Source: Chromatiales bacterium (ex Bugula neritina AB1) (GTDB lineage: Bacteria; Pseudomonadota; Gammaproteobacteria; Granulosicoccales; Granulosicoccaceae). Taken from it: a DNA stretch of 32,888 nt. Numbering within the stretch: the first letter of the stretch is position 1; each line of letters starts with the position of its first letter. Of this stretch, positions 1 through 8,217 are shown piece after piece. The stretch covers positions 1 to 32,888 of the forward strand of contig MDLA01000170.1 of assembly GCA_001730015.1 (NCBI GenBank), written 5' to 3'. The position numbers were made by a program, and so were the translations under genes. The notes under the pieces are model-generated. The model did no database searches and was not told the origin of the DNA. It saw only the letters and a list, made by a program, of their open reading frames with translations.

Positions 1-548
1 GGTACACACCGAGTTGAATCTCACGCCTTTGCCTGTGTTGGGTGAACCTGAAAATCCATTTTTTATTGAGTGTTTTGGTTACTTCCAGGTGCAGACCCAT
101 ACCATCGATATGCTTTCCGGCCGTTGCGTTTGCAACTTGTGTCGCGGAGAGCTTGTTTATTCCTTTTCCCATTTAGCCCACCAATTAGCCCACCAATTGA
201 AATGGATAGTACCTGATGCTGTCGGACGCTGCCAGACACTAACTTTATAAGAAACAGTATCTTAAGTGCCAGTTGGATTCTCTCGGACGTTGCCGGATTG
301 GACAAAACTAGACTCCCTCTCCGCCATTTAAACAGCAATTACCTGTCAGATACGAAGTAATTGTTGCCACATCATTTGCCTGGTGCTCTCCTGCCGCACC
401 TAATCAATCGTTTTTTCTGCAACGAGCGGTAGTTCAAATCGATCTTGTAGAGTGAGGGTGGCCGGCGATGGTATGGAATGCTGGTACCAGGCTGGCTCTC
501 AGGTTTGTCAACTGAACACGCTGACGCAGGCTGCTGCGGGAGGCTGAA
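1..548. other. Intergenic stretch at window edge, no convincing gene
   Basis: I find no open frame here that looks like a protein of a known kind; the two short frames (14-250 plus, 63-338 minus) overlap on opposite strands and encode repetitive peptides produced by a local tandem repeat. Visible structure consists of an exact tandem duplication of a 12-base unit at 173-196 and, at 311-326, a sequence resembling the last bases of a tRNA gene ending in CCGCCA. The GNAT gene that follows ends at 549, so its transcript terminates into this stretch; I see no clear hairpin plus T-run there. Confidence 0.5.
173..196. repeat. Tandem duplication of a 12-bp unit
   Basis: TTAGCCCACCAA occurs twice, head to tail and without mismatch. 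Short direct repeats of this sort are found as integrase arm sites beside tRNA-targeted attachment sites, and the tRNA-like 3' end at 311-326 is about 115 bases away. No integrase is visible in the window, so this is only a structural observation. Confidence 0.7.
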
Positions 549-1568
549 TCAGTGACTGTTGGTTTGCAGCGAATGGCGGTGGCGGATAATACCCTTAATT
601 TTGTCTTTCAGATTGAATCGATCAAGTACTGATGCAACGAAACCTGTGCAGTTATCGGCTGCATAGTGCAAAGTGACGAAAAATCGGTAACCTGGCCTGT
701 TTGGGAAAATATAAGCACTGCAGCAATCGATTGAGCCCGTTGCAAACTGCTTTTTGTGACGGCCTTCGCCCTGGCAAAGATCGTAAATTTTTACAGAACG
801 GTCGCTAAAACCAAGTTCAATGATGCGAGCCTGCAGTACCGTTCCCGGTGAATATCGCTGATACTCGGGTATATAGCCGGAAAGATCGTATAGCATGACA
901 CCGTCGCCATAGATCGGGCAGTAGTTGTAGGCAACTGGTTTGTCTTCTGCGTAAAGTACGTATCCTCTAAAGCGATCCTGTTCAGCGAGGGTTTTGAGCT
1001 CGTCAACCCATTGCTGATCAGTTCGAAATACCGTTCCGAGTAATAGTTCCTGATAGCTTGTCGCAGAAATCGGCTTGGCAATATCGATAAATTCCTGGAC
1101 TTCAGACGGGTATTGAAAGGTGCGCACGGTCTGTTCTTCGATATTTGACTTATCTACCTTTTTAATCTTTCTCTTAAGGTTTGAAAGTGACTTTTTTCCC
1201 TGACTGCTTTGATACAGAGCGTAATCCCCGCTTACATCAACATACATTCTTTTATATTGCTCATAAACATAGATTATTGATTTTCGGGTGATTGATACGC
1301 CCGGTGTTATATTTGGTGCACTGAGGGCAGATAGAATGTGGCGTGGTGAATCGAGTGGCTCGTTCAGGGAATCGATTAAAGCGGATACATCAGTAGGGTT
1401 TGCAGAAAAAATGTTTGGCCTATTGCGATAGCCATTGAATTTTCTTTCAGCTAACGCAATTTCTCCCATGCGAATAGAGATTGAAATTTGTTCTTGTTGC
1501 CACATGGAGTCCGTCGCAGCCGTTTGTCCGGAATCTGCAACGCTGGCTGTTTTGTTGGTCCCTGGCAT
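549..1568 (-). CDS. GNAT-family acetyltransferase, BioF2-like
   Basis: I read this as a member of the acetyltransferase group with the BioF2/CelD-like GNAT fold, which moves an acyl group from acyl-CoA to an amine. The support is the C-terminal half: a basic stretch near residues 130-145 (RKIKKVDKSN), then a segment with TDQQWVDELKTLAEQ, RGYVLYAEDKPVAYNYCPIYG and a final YDLCQGEGRHKKQFATG, the order seen in this family. The frame is open to a TTG at 1583, but the ATG at 1568 gives a 339-residue protein and a more likely start; no strong ribosome site is seen. Many relatives sit in polysaccharide or lipid loci, but nothing adjacent suggests a substrate. It lies downstream of hisC on the same strand, separated by a G-rich repeat tract, so co-transcription is uncertain. 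Confidence 0.7.
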   Translation of the reverse strand: MPGTNKTASVADSGQTAATDSMWQQEQISISIRMGEIALAERKFNGYRNRPNIFSANPTDVSALIDSLNEPLDSPRHILSALSAPNITPGVSITRKSIIYVYEQYKRMYVDVSGDYALYQSSQGKKSLSNLKRKIKKVDKSNIEEQTVRTFQYPSEVQEFIDIAKPISATSYQELLLGTVFRTDQQWVDELKTLAEQDRFRGYVLYAEDKPVAYNYCPIYGDGVMLYDLSGYIPEYQRYSPGTVLQARIIELGFSDRSVKIYDLCQGEGRHKKQFATGSIDCCSAYIFPNRPGYRFFVTLHYAADNCTGFVASVLDRFNLKDKIKGIIRHRHSLQTNSH

Positions 1569-1665
1569 TTTAGTTCTGCACAATTATATTTCGATCGAAA
1601 GCAAGCACGCTCGCCCGGAAACGGATGTAACGGCAAATTCGCCGGCTTTTTAACATTCAATTTCA

Positions 1666-1707
1666 CAGGGGCAGGGGCAGGGGCAGGGGCAGGGGCAGGG
1701 GCAGGGG
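1666..1707. repeat. (CAGGGG)7 hexanucleotide tract
   Basis: Seven perfect consecutive copies of CAGGGG lie between the end of hisC and the start of the GNAT gene. The plus strand has seven runs of four G separated by two bases, an excellent G-quadruplex pattern; the minus-strand transcript would be C-rich. Because the unit is six bases, copy-number change would not shift any reading frame. One frame through it encodes alternating Pro-Ala, which is a by-product of the repeat rather than evidence for a gene. Confidence 0.95.
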
Positions 1708-1743
1708 CTTTGTCGCCAAAGCAAGGTTGCGACTCACATCGGC

Positions 1744-2814
1744 TCAATGATCTTTTTTTCTGGTGATATTGTCGATAGCAGCAATAAGACGCTCCATCTC
1801 TGCGCTGGTGCCAATGGTTATGCGTAGCCAGTTGCTGAGCGGCTCCTTAGCCCAGTAGCGAAGCAGAATATTCTGCTCCCTCAGGGCGTTAAACAAACTG
1901 CTGGCCTTTATACCGTCGGGTGATACAAACAGAAAGTTTGCGCTACTCGGAAGTACGCGATAACCACGATCCTGGAGTTGCGCAGTAGTCCAGTCTCGTG
2001 TTTGCACCACTTTATCTATGGTGTGGCGATAATATTTTTCATCGTCAATTGATGCGATGCCCGCTGCCTGTGCCAGGGTGTCAACCGGGTACGAGTTAAA
2101 TGAGTCTTTCACTCGTCTTAGTGCTTCGATCAGGTCAGCATTGGCAAATGCAGCCCCGAGTCGCAAACCGGCCAGTGACCGGCCTTTAGAAAAAGTGCGT
2201 GAAACGACCAGGTTGGGGTATTCTTCTATAAGCTCAATAGAACTCTCTGCACCAAAGTCAGCATAGGCTTCATCGACCAGTACAAGGGTATCCGGAACTC
2301 GCTTCAACAGGGCGGTGATTTGCTCACGGCTAACAGCTAGCGAGGTCGGGGCATTGGGGTTAGGAAAAATAATCCCGCCCCCTGAAGAATTGAAACCATT
2401 TAGATCGAGACAGAAATTCTCGTCAACAGGAGTGGTCTGCTGCTCTATGTTTAATAGATCACAATAGACCGGGTAGAAACTATAGCTGATTGACGGGAAC
2501 TGCAGTGGCTTGCTACCAGTGAAAAATGCCATGAAGGCCAGAGCCAGTATTTCATCGGAGCCGTTTCCTACGAATACCTGATCAGTAGTGACACCGTGAT
2601 AACTGGCTAGTGAACTGCAAAGGGCCAATGCCTGTGGATCCGGGTAGCGGCGTAGTGAATCGCCGCTTACGCCATTAATTGCTTCCTTTACTCTTGGCGA
2701 TGGTGCATAGGGGTTTTCATTGGTGTTGAGTTTTACGACATCTGTTCCGCTGCGCTGCTCACCTGGAACATAGGGTGTGAGTCGTTTTACCAGATCGGTC
2801 CAGTATTTATTCAT
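1744..2814 (-). CDS. hisC: Histidinol-phosphate aminotransferase
   Basis: HisC is the PLP-dependent class II aminotransferase that makes L-histidinol phosphate from imidazole acetol phosphate and glutamate in histidine synthesis. The sequence shows the family pattern: LNTNENPY near the N terminus (residues 29-36), RRYPDP, the NPNAPTS loop, VDEAYADF with the PLP-pyridine Asp, and SRTFSKGRSLAGLRLG containing the Schiff-base Lys. The length of 356 residues is normal. The start ATG overlaps the end of trmO (the GAATAA end of trmO lies inside its first codons), so the two are probably translationally coupled. No other his gene is nearby; isolated hisC copies are common and some act on related substrates such as aromatic amino acids, so the exact substrate is inferred. 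Confidence 0.93.
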   Translation of the reverse strand: MNKYWTDLVKRLTPYVPGEQRSGTDVVKLNTNENPYAPSPRVKEAINGVSGDSLRRYPDPQALALCSSLASYHGVTTDQVFVGNGSDEILALAFMAFFTGSKPLQFPSISYSFYPVYCDLLNIEQQTTPVDENFCLDLNGFNSSGGGIIFPNPNAPTSLAVSREQITALLKRVPDTLVLVDEAYADFGAESSIELIEEYPNLVVSRTFSKGRSLAGLRLGAAFANADLIEALRRVKDSFNSYPVDTLAQAAGIASIDDEKYYRHTIDKVVQTRDWTTAQLQDRGYRVLPSSANFLFVSPDGIKASSLFNALREQNILLRYWAKEPLSNWLRITIGTSAEMERLIAAIDNITRKKDH

Positions 2815-3583
2815 AGATGTTTACCGGCAATTTTTCCAGTTTAATAATCAGGGCGATACCGTTATCGACTTGCCAGCGTACATTTACGTCGGAGATTTTC
2901 ATTCCCCAGGATTGGCCGGCTTCGCCGTCCTTGATTCTCTCATGAGCAGGCCGCGGATCCAGCGCGATTGTCTCTTCGATTAACTGCTGTAGTGTGGAAC
3001 CGGGTTCACCGGCCTTATCTGTTGATTCACCATGCAACCGTCGCAGACAATTACGCGCCGGCTCACTCCAGGTTACTGGCATTGGCGTTTCGATGTGTTC
3101 GGCCCAGGCACCATTGGCTTGTTCAATCGAATCTACAAATGGAACGTAGGGTTTGATATCGAGTACTGGTGTTCCGTCGAGCAAATCGGCCCCGCGTATG
3201 TGCAGCAGAATTTGCTGGGACCCTTGTTCAATGGACTCTAAACGAACAGCACTCAGTCCAACAGGGTTCGGGCGATTAGGGCTTCTGGTCGCGAATACCC
3301 CCACTCGTTTACTGCCGCCAAGTCGTGGGGGGCTGACCAGTGCTTTCGGGTTTTTGTAATGCTGTTTGTGGAGCAGGAAAATAACCCATAGATGGGAAAA
3401 ATCTTCTATACCGCGCAACGATAACATATTGGATTCCGAGTTTGCGAAGACAATGGAAGCCGTTGCAGATTTGACCAGACCTGCTTGCCGGGGAATACCG
3501 AAACGTTCGGTAAAGCAAGATCTGACATAAGCGACGGGAGTCAGTGTCGTGGCTTGCAAAGAGTTAGCTGAATCGGTTGTCAT
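2807..3583 (-). CDS. trmO: tRNA (N6-threonylcarbamoyladenosine37-N6)-methyltransferase
   Basis: TrmO (YaeB/TsaA, UPF0066) uses S-adenosylmethionine to methylate t6A37 of threonine tRNAs. The protein follows the E. coli enzyme closely in order: a first strand with AYVRS, then RFGIPRQAGLV, FSHLWVIFLLH, PPRLGG, GVFATRSPNRPNPVGLS and DGTPVLDIKPYVPFVDS, ending in a C-terminal region with DPRPA and NVRWQV. The frame is open upstream to a TTG at 3637 and an ATG at 3625; the ATG at 3583 gives 258 residues, closest to the family size, although none of these has a convincing ribosome site. It is divergent from the P450 gene and overlaps hisC by eight bases at its 3' end. Confidence 0.93.
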   Translation of the reverse strand: MTTDSANSLQATTLTPVAYVRSCFTERFGIPRQAGLVKSATASIVFANSESNMLSLRGIEDFSHLWVIFLLHKQHYKNPKALVSPPRLGGSKRVGVFATRSPNRPNPVGLSAVRLESIEQGSQQILLHIRGADLLDGTPVLDIKPYVPFVDSIEQANGAWAEHIETPMPVTWSEPARNCLRRLHGESTDKAGEPGSTLQQLIEETIALDPRPAHERIKDGEAGQSWGMKISDVNVRWQVDNGIALIIKLEKLPVNIYE

Positions 3584-3819
3584 CAGGAGGCGGTCTGAGT
3601 GTCGTAGCTTGTGAGAGGTCTGCATTTCAGGGTCCAAGTATACGTTAGTCCTCGATACTGGCTGTTATAATCGGGATGCATTTTATCTGGAGTACTGGAT
3701 ATTGAAGTAAGGCCTTTGCAAGCCCGCGTTGTCAGTTTCATGCGGTTGTCTTGAGAGTTTGTGGCGAAGCCAGATTCTGGTTGAGCTGGTTCTTTATGAA
3801 TAGAGCGGGGGAGTGCCGG

Positions 3820-4998
3820 ATGACACGATTCGCACCGGTAGACGACAACATCACGATCGAGCAATTGACGCTTGACCCATACCCGATTTATCGGCGGCTG
3901 CGTGCACAGCAACCGGTGCTGACCGTAAAAGCAGCTGGTCGAACCTTGCTGACTCGGGCTGAAGATACTCGCCATGTAAAAGATCATCCGGAGCAGTTCA
4001 GCTCCAACGATCCGGACACCCCGATGAAACGCGCATTTCTTGCACACACTCTGATGCGCAAAGATGCTGCAGAACATAGGCGGGAGCGTATGGCCATGGC
4101 GCCGTCACTGGCGCCGCGTGTTGTGCGCGATGTCTGGGCGCCTCGCTATACCCGCTATGCGGCCGAATACGTTGGCAGTTTACCTCGCGGTGAAACCATT
4201 GATTTATTCGAGGCACTGTGTGGCCCGCTGGCGGCGCGTATTCTCGCTGATATCATGGGAATTCCACAGGCCTCCGATCACGAGATGCAGCAATGGTCGC
4301 AGGCACTTATCAACGGGGCCGGAAATTTTGCCTGGAAACCAGAGCCGTTTGCGATTTCTGATCAGGCAAACCTGGAGATGGATCAGGCGATCAACTCCCG
4401 GATAAACCTGTTGCGCTCGGAACCGGATCAATCTGCTTTGTCGACCATGATCAACGCTGAAAACCCGATACCGATGTCGCAAATTATTTCGAATATCAAA
4501 ATCGCCATAGGTGGTGGAATTAATGAACCCCGCGATGCCATGGCTACTGCTGTTTTTGGTTTGCTGACGAATCCGGATCAATTGACCCGGGTTAAATCTG
4601 AGGGGTGCTGGAAAGATGCTTTTGAAGAGGCGATACGCTGGGTAGCGCCGATTCAGGTGAGTTCGCGGCTGGTTCTGGAGGACACGGAAATTCGCGGGTG
4701 TCTGCTGCCGCAAGGTGAGACTGTGATGACCGTTCAGGCCTCAGCGAACCATGATGAAGAATTATTTGAATCCCCCGAGCAGTTCAATGTATTCAGAGTC
4801 AGGAAGCCGCATCAGGCATTTGGCAATGGACCTCATCACTGCGCTGGTACGCATGTCGCCCGAGGACTAGTCGCAGGAATTCTGATGCCGATGCTGTTTG
4901 ACCGGTTTCCGAACATGACATTGCCTGATTCTGATGGCGTAAAGTGGCGTGGCTTCGGCTTTCGTGGTCCAGTCAATCTGCCAGTTCGCCTGTTGTAA
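3820..4998 (+). CDS. Cytochrome P450, bacterial soluble class
   Basis: This is a full-length soluble P450 of about 392 residues, a haem monooxygenase that would need separate ferredoxin and reductase partners. The haem-binding loop is FGNGPHHCAGTHVAR with the thiolate Cys at about residue 341; the K-helix ExxR is EAIRW. The I-helix reads IGGGINEPRD, so the usual acid-alcohol pair (D/E then T) is replaced by Asn-Glu. I chose the ATG at 3820 because a strong GGGGGAG ribosome site sits seven bases upstream; the frame is open back to a TTG at 3751, which would add 23 residues. No redox partner gene is visible in the window, so the electron donors must lie elsewhere. The substrate cannot be deduced. 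A weak dyad, AACACC...GGTGTT, at 4997-5015 overlaps the stop and might end the transcript. Confidence 0.95.
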   Translation: MTRFAPVDDNITIEQLTLDPYPIYRRLRAQQPVLTVKAAGRTLLTRAEDTRHVKDHPEQFSSNDPDTPMKRAFLAHTLMRKDAAEHRRERMAMAPSLAPRVVRDVWAPRYTRYAAEYVGSLPRGETIDLFEALCGPLAARILADIMGIPQASDHEMQQWSQALINGAGNFAWKPEPFAISDQANLEMDQAINSRINLLRSEPDQSALSTMINAENPIPMSQIISNIKIAIGGGINEPRDAMATAVFGLLTNPDQLTRVKSEGCWKDAFEEAIRWVAPIQVSSRLVLEDTEIRGCLLPQGETVMTVQASANHDEELFESPEQFNVFRVRKPHQAFGNGPHHCAGTHVARGLVAGILMPMLFDRFPNMTLPDSDGVKWRGFGFRGPVNLPVRLL

Positions 4999-5188
4999 CA
5001 CCCGATACTGGTGTTTGGTTCAAAAATTAAACCATTAGTTCTGTAGTTAGGGTAGTCAGTACTCATCGCATAAAGCCGCATTGCTTACATGCCAGCGATG
5101 GTCCATCCCGCGGAATTCAATAATGTTCTGGGTTTAACGACACTCTTGCAATTGTCAGTTAATTTAGAGGTTGATAATTCGATGGACG

Positions 5189-5665
5189 CTATTCAGCCAG
5201 GAGTCGTTCGAATTTTCCATTAGCAGAATTAATATAACCGGAAACATCCTTAAGCCACTTATTTTGAATGCCTTTGTCGTAGTTGAGGTACAACTTGCCA
5301 TCAACGATACTCCACTGATCAACTTCAATTTTTACCAGGTTGCCTTCTGCAACACCGTAAGCACAGTAGCCACCATACTGAGGTGCGTACTTTTCGGGGT
5401 TGGCGATGAAAAGGTCCCGATTTTCCTTTGAGGCGAAAAGCCATCGGGCGCCGTTCCACTCGGTTTCAAATTTCTCTTTGCCCTTTGTGGGCTTGCCTGC
5501 CGTGAAGTACGCTACAGGATCGTACCCCCTGACTGCGATACCTGAAGGTTTGTAGCCCCACAACCCTGATCGATCCAGCGTGTTGATGCGATCTGCAGCC
5601 ACAGCAGCACTTGTGACAGCGAACAGCAAGATCAGTGTTTGCAATATTCTTTTCGTGAGGTGCAT
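5189..5665 (-). CDS. Secreted YHS-domain protein
   Basis: The protein is 158 residues with a clear signal peptide (hydrophobic LILLFAVTSAAVA, probable cleavage near residue 23 at AVA-A), so it should be periplasmic. Residues about 47-105 match the YHS domain: RGYDPVAYF, FASKENRDLFIANPEKYAPQYGGYCAYGVA. YHS domains are small modules found in copper transporters, phenol hydroxylases and free-standing secreted proteins, where they are thought to bind metal; the role of secreted ones is not settled. It lies 96 bases downstream of the DoxX-like membrane gene on the same strand, and the pair may form one unit. Convergent with the P450 gene. Confidence 0.88.
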   Translation of the reverse strand: MHLTKRILQTLILLFAVTSAAVAADRINTLDRSGLWGYKPSGIAVRGYDPVAYFTAGKPTKGKEKFETEWNGARWLFASKENRDLFIANPEKYAPQYGGYCAYGVAEGNLVKIEVDQWSIVDGKLYLNYDKGIQNKWLKDVSGYINSANGKFERLLAE

Positions 5666-5761
5666 ATTATAAACTCGTCGAAGTTTGGCAGCCGGTTGTT
5701 AGAATAGCTTGCTGCCGTACTGGATCTAAACGCTCTTTATTTTACATTTACTCAAGTACAA

Positions 5762-6298
5762 TTAAGATTGCTCAGAGGAATTTTCGCCAGTCGTTTCATA
5801 AGAGACAGTACTTGAGGCCGAGCGATTTACGAAAAACAATGTAATACCGCCAATGAGAATTGAGAGGGCAGCATAGAATAATGAGCCGCCATCATTTTCA
5901 CCTTCGTGCAGAACTTCAATTCCGAGTGGTGAGAACAAATGGAAAAATACCGCTCCGCCCATCACCATCGCAGCCATCAATCCGCCAATGGTATGGTACT
6001 TCGCTCTGATTCCCGATGTTGGTTTTCCGAGCGCTTTACGCAACACCCATAACACGGCCGGTACCAGCAGGACTACCGATGTGGCCAGTTCGAATGTGCC
6101 GACCACATAGCTGCCGAAATTGCTAAATGCATTGCCGATTGCGGGGCCCAGAAAGCCTGAGATCCATTCACCTATAGTTCCGAAGATGTGCTGTGTGTCC
6201 GGGTGTAAAGAGTACTTGTACGGCAATGATTGCAGAAAAACACGGCAGGCCCATAGTGCGATTGCCCAGCTAATGACGGCGCGAACAATTGGTGGCAT
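5762..6298 (-). CDS. DoxX-like integral membrane protein
   Basis: This predicted four-helix inner-membrane protein of about 178 residues has DoxX-like features: an early LPYKYSLHPDTQHIF segment, GSYVVGTFELATSVVLLVP, then GGLMAAMVMGGAVFFHLFSPLGIEV and a last helix with LSILIGGITLFFV. DoxX-family proteins are associated with quinone or thiol redox processes and oxidative stress, but most members have no assigned reaction. The frame is open to 6367, but the ATG at 6298 preceded by AAGGAA with good spacing is the better start. The hydrophilic C-terminal tail is rich in Ser, Glu and Thr. The next gene on the strand is the YHS-domain protein, suggesting a shared envelope function. Confidence 0.7.
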   Translation of the reverse strand: MPPIVRAVISWAIALWACRVFLQSLPYKYSLHPDTQHIFGTIGEWISGFLGPAIGNAFSNFGSYVVGTFELATSVVLLVPAVLWVLRKALGKPTSGIRAKYHTIGGLMAAMVMGGAVFFHLFSPLGIEVLHEGENDGGSLFYAALSILIGGITLFFVNRSASSTVSYETTGENSSEQS

Positions 6299-6573
6299 TT
6301 TAAAGTTTCCTTGGTGTATAGCAGACCGGAAAGAGTCAGGTCGTAATTCGACCGGACAGTACTCCAATTCGCATATATGTTTGTTTAATCATATCTCAAA
6401 AAAGGTATGATGAGCGAATGTATGGCCTCGAACGGAATCCATCAATGAGAGACTATATCAATGCAGTGTTTAAATTGACCGGTGATTCTGCAGTGGCCAT
6501 GAACGGGATCGCCACATATCCGGTACAGTACCTTACCGGGCAATAGATAATTTCAGTTCGGAACCCATAGCTG

Positions 6574-7041
6574 ATGCAGCCAGTTGACCCTCTCCAGATG
6601 AATAACTTACTGGTGGAACTGCAGACTGGCCAGGTGGCCTTTCTCAGCGGCCTGCTTGCCGGCTTTTCACTGACTGTTGCAGCCAATGTTCTGCAGCTGG
6701 ACATGAGCAGGAAGATGCCTCGTATCTGCTTTGTTCTGCTTATGTTATCCACGTTGTTATTTTTAATTGCACTCTACATTGATGTCAGACTGACAATTGA
6801 ATTGGCGGGCAATAAGCAGATCTCAGACGCAGTCACAGCCAGAGTTTTTCAAGTCAGGCAGATCGGCACGGCAAGCGCTACTCTTGCTTATGTTGTGTTT
6901 GTTGTCGCCGTAGGATCGCTGGGCTGGTTGGCAGGTATCATTGCGGGCGTGTGCAGCACGATTCTCGCGGGGGCAGCGTTGGCAACACTAATTTACGTGT
7001 GGAGCCAGGTGGGTGCAATTCAGACACTACTTGGGGGTTAA
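6574..7041 (+). CDS. Small membrane protein of unknown function
   Basis: I do not recognise this protein. It is 155 residues (147 if the ATG at 6598 is used) with four predicted membrane helices: FLSGLLAGFSLTVAANVL, ICFVLLMLSTLLFLIALYI, ATLAYVVFVVAVGSLGWL, and a last one around IIAGVCSTILAGAALATLIYV. A charged loop with RVFQVRQIG separates the second and third helices. There is no recognisable motif of a transporter or enzyme. It diverges from the DoxX-like gene and converges on the MFS gene, overlapping its 3' end by 15 bases. The regular hydrophobic pattern makes it likely to be real. Confidence 0.65.
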   Translation: MQPVDPLQMNNLLVELQTGQVAFLSGLLAGFSLTVAANVLQLDMSRKMPRICFVLLMLSTLLFLIALYIDVRLTIELAGNKQISDAVTARVFQVRQIGTASATLAYVVFVVAVGSLGWLAGIIAGVCSTILAGAALATLIYVWSQVGAIQTLLGG

Positions 7042-8217
7042 TTCAGGATTCGCCGTCTTCTGGCCGTGTGATCCATAGAGCAGGTAGAGTAGTGCAAGAA
7101 CCGCTGAGCACCAGTAGATCACTACAAGCAAAGATTCACTGGACTCATGCCAATAGCTGTAGACACCCAATAGTCCGAATAAAATTGCCACAATAATCTG
7201 CGTATAGTAACTTTTTAATACAAGATAATCGTGGGACAGAGTCAGCTTGGCTAAATCGTAAAATCGCTTGTTCAGCGCGAGCCTGAAAAAAGCGGTGCAA
7301 AACGCCACCATCACCAGTGAAGCGTAAAGCAATTCAAGAGACAGATCGGTGTCGGTCATCGCGCGCAGTGCCCATGAGGCTGCATAGGAAAACACGGCCA
7401 AAATATAGACACGCCTTTTGCCAAGCCGGTCGATTGCGTTTTTCAATAGAAAAAACAGGATACCGAAAATCACAGCGAGCGAGAGAATCATCACGCCCAG
7501 CGTTGCAAAACTCTCATGGGCAATAATAAAAAGTGTAATCAACCAGAAAAAACTCTCCGCAAACAGGAATAGTCCGTCGATTATGAAGATCAGCCTTGAG
7601 TGGTAGTTGTCGGAAAAACGCAATATGGCCGGAAGTTTCAGGCTGTCATTTTGAGCCAGGCTTACGGGGTATGGCGGTTTGTTGTGTGTAATGAAAAAAT
7701 AGCCTGCCAGAGCGAGTGCGGTAGACACAAGCAGTAGGGTAATAAAGCCTGTTTTTTCCAGCAGTACACCACCGATAATGATTCCGATCTGCAGTGATGC
7801 GCCGACGAATATCTGGAAATTGCCGTACTTTCTACCTGACGAGCCTTCATCGACTAAGTCAAAAAACAATGCGCGTAGTGTTGTCCAGTAGAAGCAGTTG
7901 TAAGCGCCGTAAGTGAATCCGAGAATCAGCAGAATCAGCTGGTTCATTTCGAGCACATAAACATTAACTAATAGTGCCACTTCCAGGGCGAGTGACAGGC
8001 CGATCATAGAGGATAACGATACCGATTTACGCAGGTGATCCCAAATCCAGAGGCAGGCGGTGAAGCCAACTCCGGCGAACGCGATAAAGAAAGATATATC
8101 GCCAATGCCGAAATTTTGCTTCCACAGGTAAACCGGAATATAAAATGGAAAAATACCTATCAATAATGAATGGAGCGCCAAATATTGATAAAAAGTGCGT
8201 TTATTCGATGTGGTCAA
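7027..8217 (-). CDS. MFS transporter, partner of two ATP-grasp enzymes
   Basis: The protein is 396 residues with about 12 predicted membrane helices in two halves. Between helices 2 and 3 there is a short WDHLRKSVS loop, and mid-protein a long cytoplasmic loop (ITHNKPPYPVSLAQNDSLK), the organisation of a major facilitator. After helix 4 comes YWTTLRALFFDLVDEGSSGRKYGN, a segment seen in drug/solute exporters. Translation starts at a TTG whose bases overlap the TGA stop of the upstream ATP-grasp gene (TTGA), so the two are coupled. The context suggests export of whatever the two ATP-grasp ligases make, as BacE does beside the ligase BacD in bacilysin loci; this is inference. No substrate-specific motif can be read. 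Confidence 0.85.
   Translation of the reverse strand: MTTSNKRTFYQYLALHSLLIGIFPFYIPVYLWKQNFGIGDISFFIAFAGVGFTACLWIWDHLRKSVSLSSMIGLSLALEVALLVNVYVLEMNQLILLILGFTYGAYNCFYWTTLRALFFDLVDEGSSGRKYGNFQIFVGASLQIGIIIGGVLLEKTGFITLLLVSTALALAGYFFITHNKPPYPVSLAQNDSLKLPAILRFSDNYHSRLIFIIDGLFLFAESFFWLITLFIIAHESFATLGVMILSLAVIFGILFFLLKNAIDRLGKRRVYILAVFSYAASWALRAMTDTDLSLELLYASLVMVAFCTAFFRLALNKRFYDLAKLTLSHDYLVLKSYYTQIIVAILFGLLGVYSYWHESSESLLVVIYWCSAVLALLYLLYGSHGQKTANPELTPK

Noticed and set aside
1451..1747. Minus frame encoding a Pro-Ala repeat followed by a basic segment
   Set aside because: The repeat comes from the CAGGGG tract, the start is a TTG overlapping the hisC stop, and it overlaps the real GNAT start; no family resemblance.
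3583..4077. 164-residue minus frame between trmO and the P450
   Set aside because: It runs antisense to the P450 start region and through the trmO upstream DNA, with no recognisable domain.
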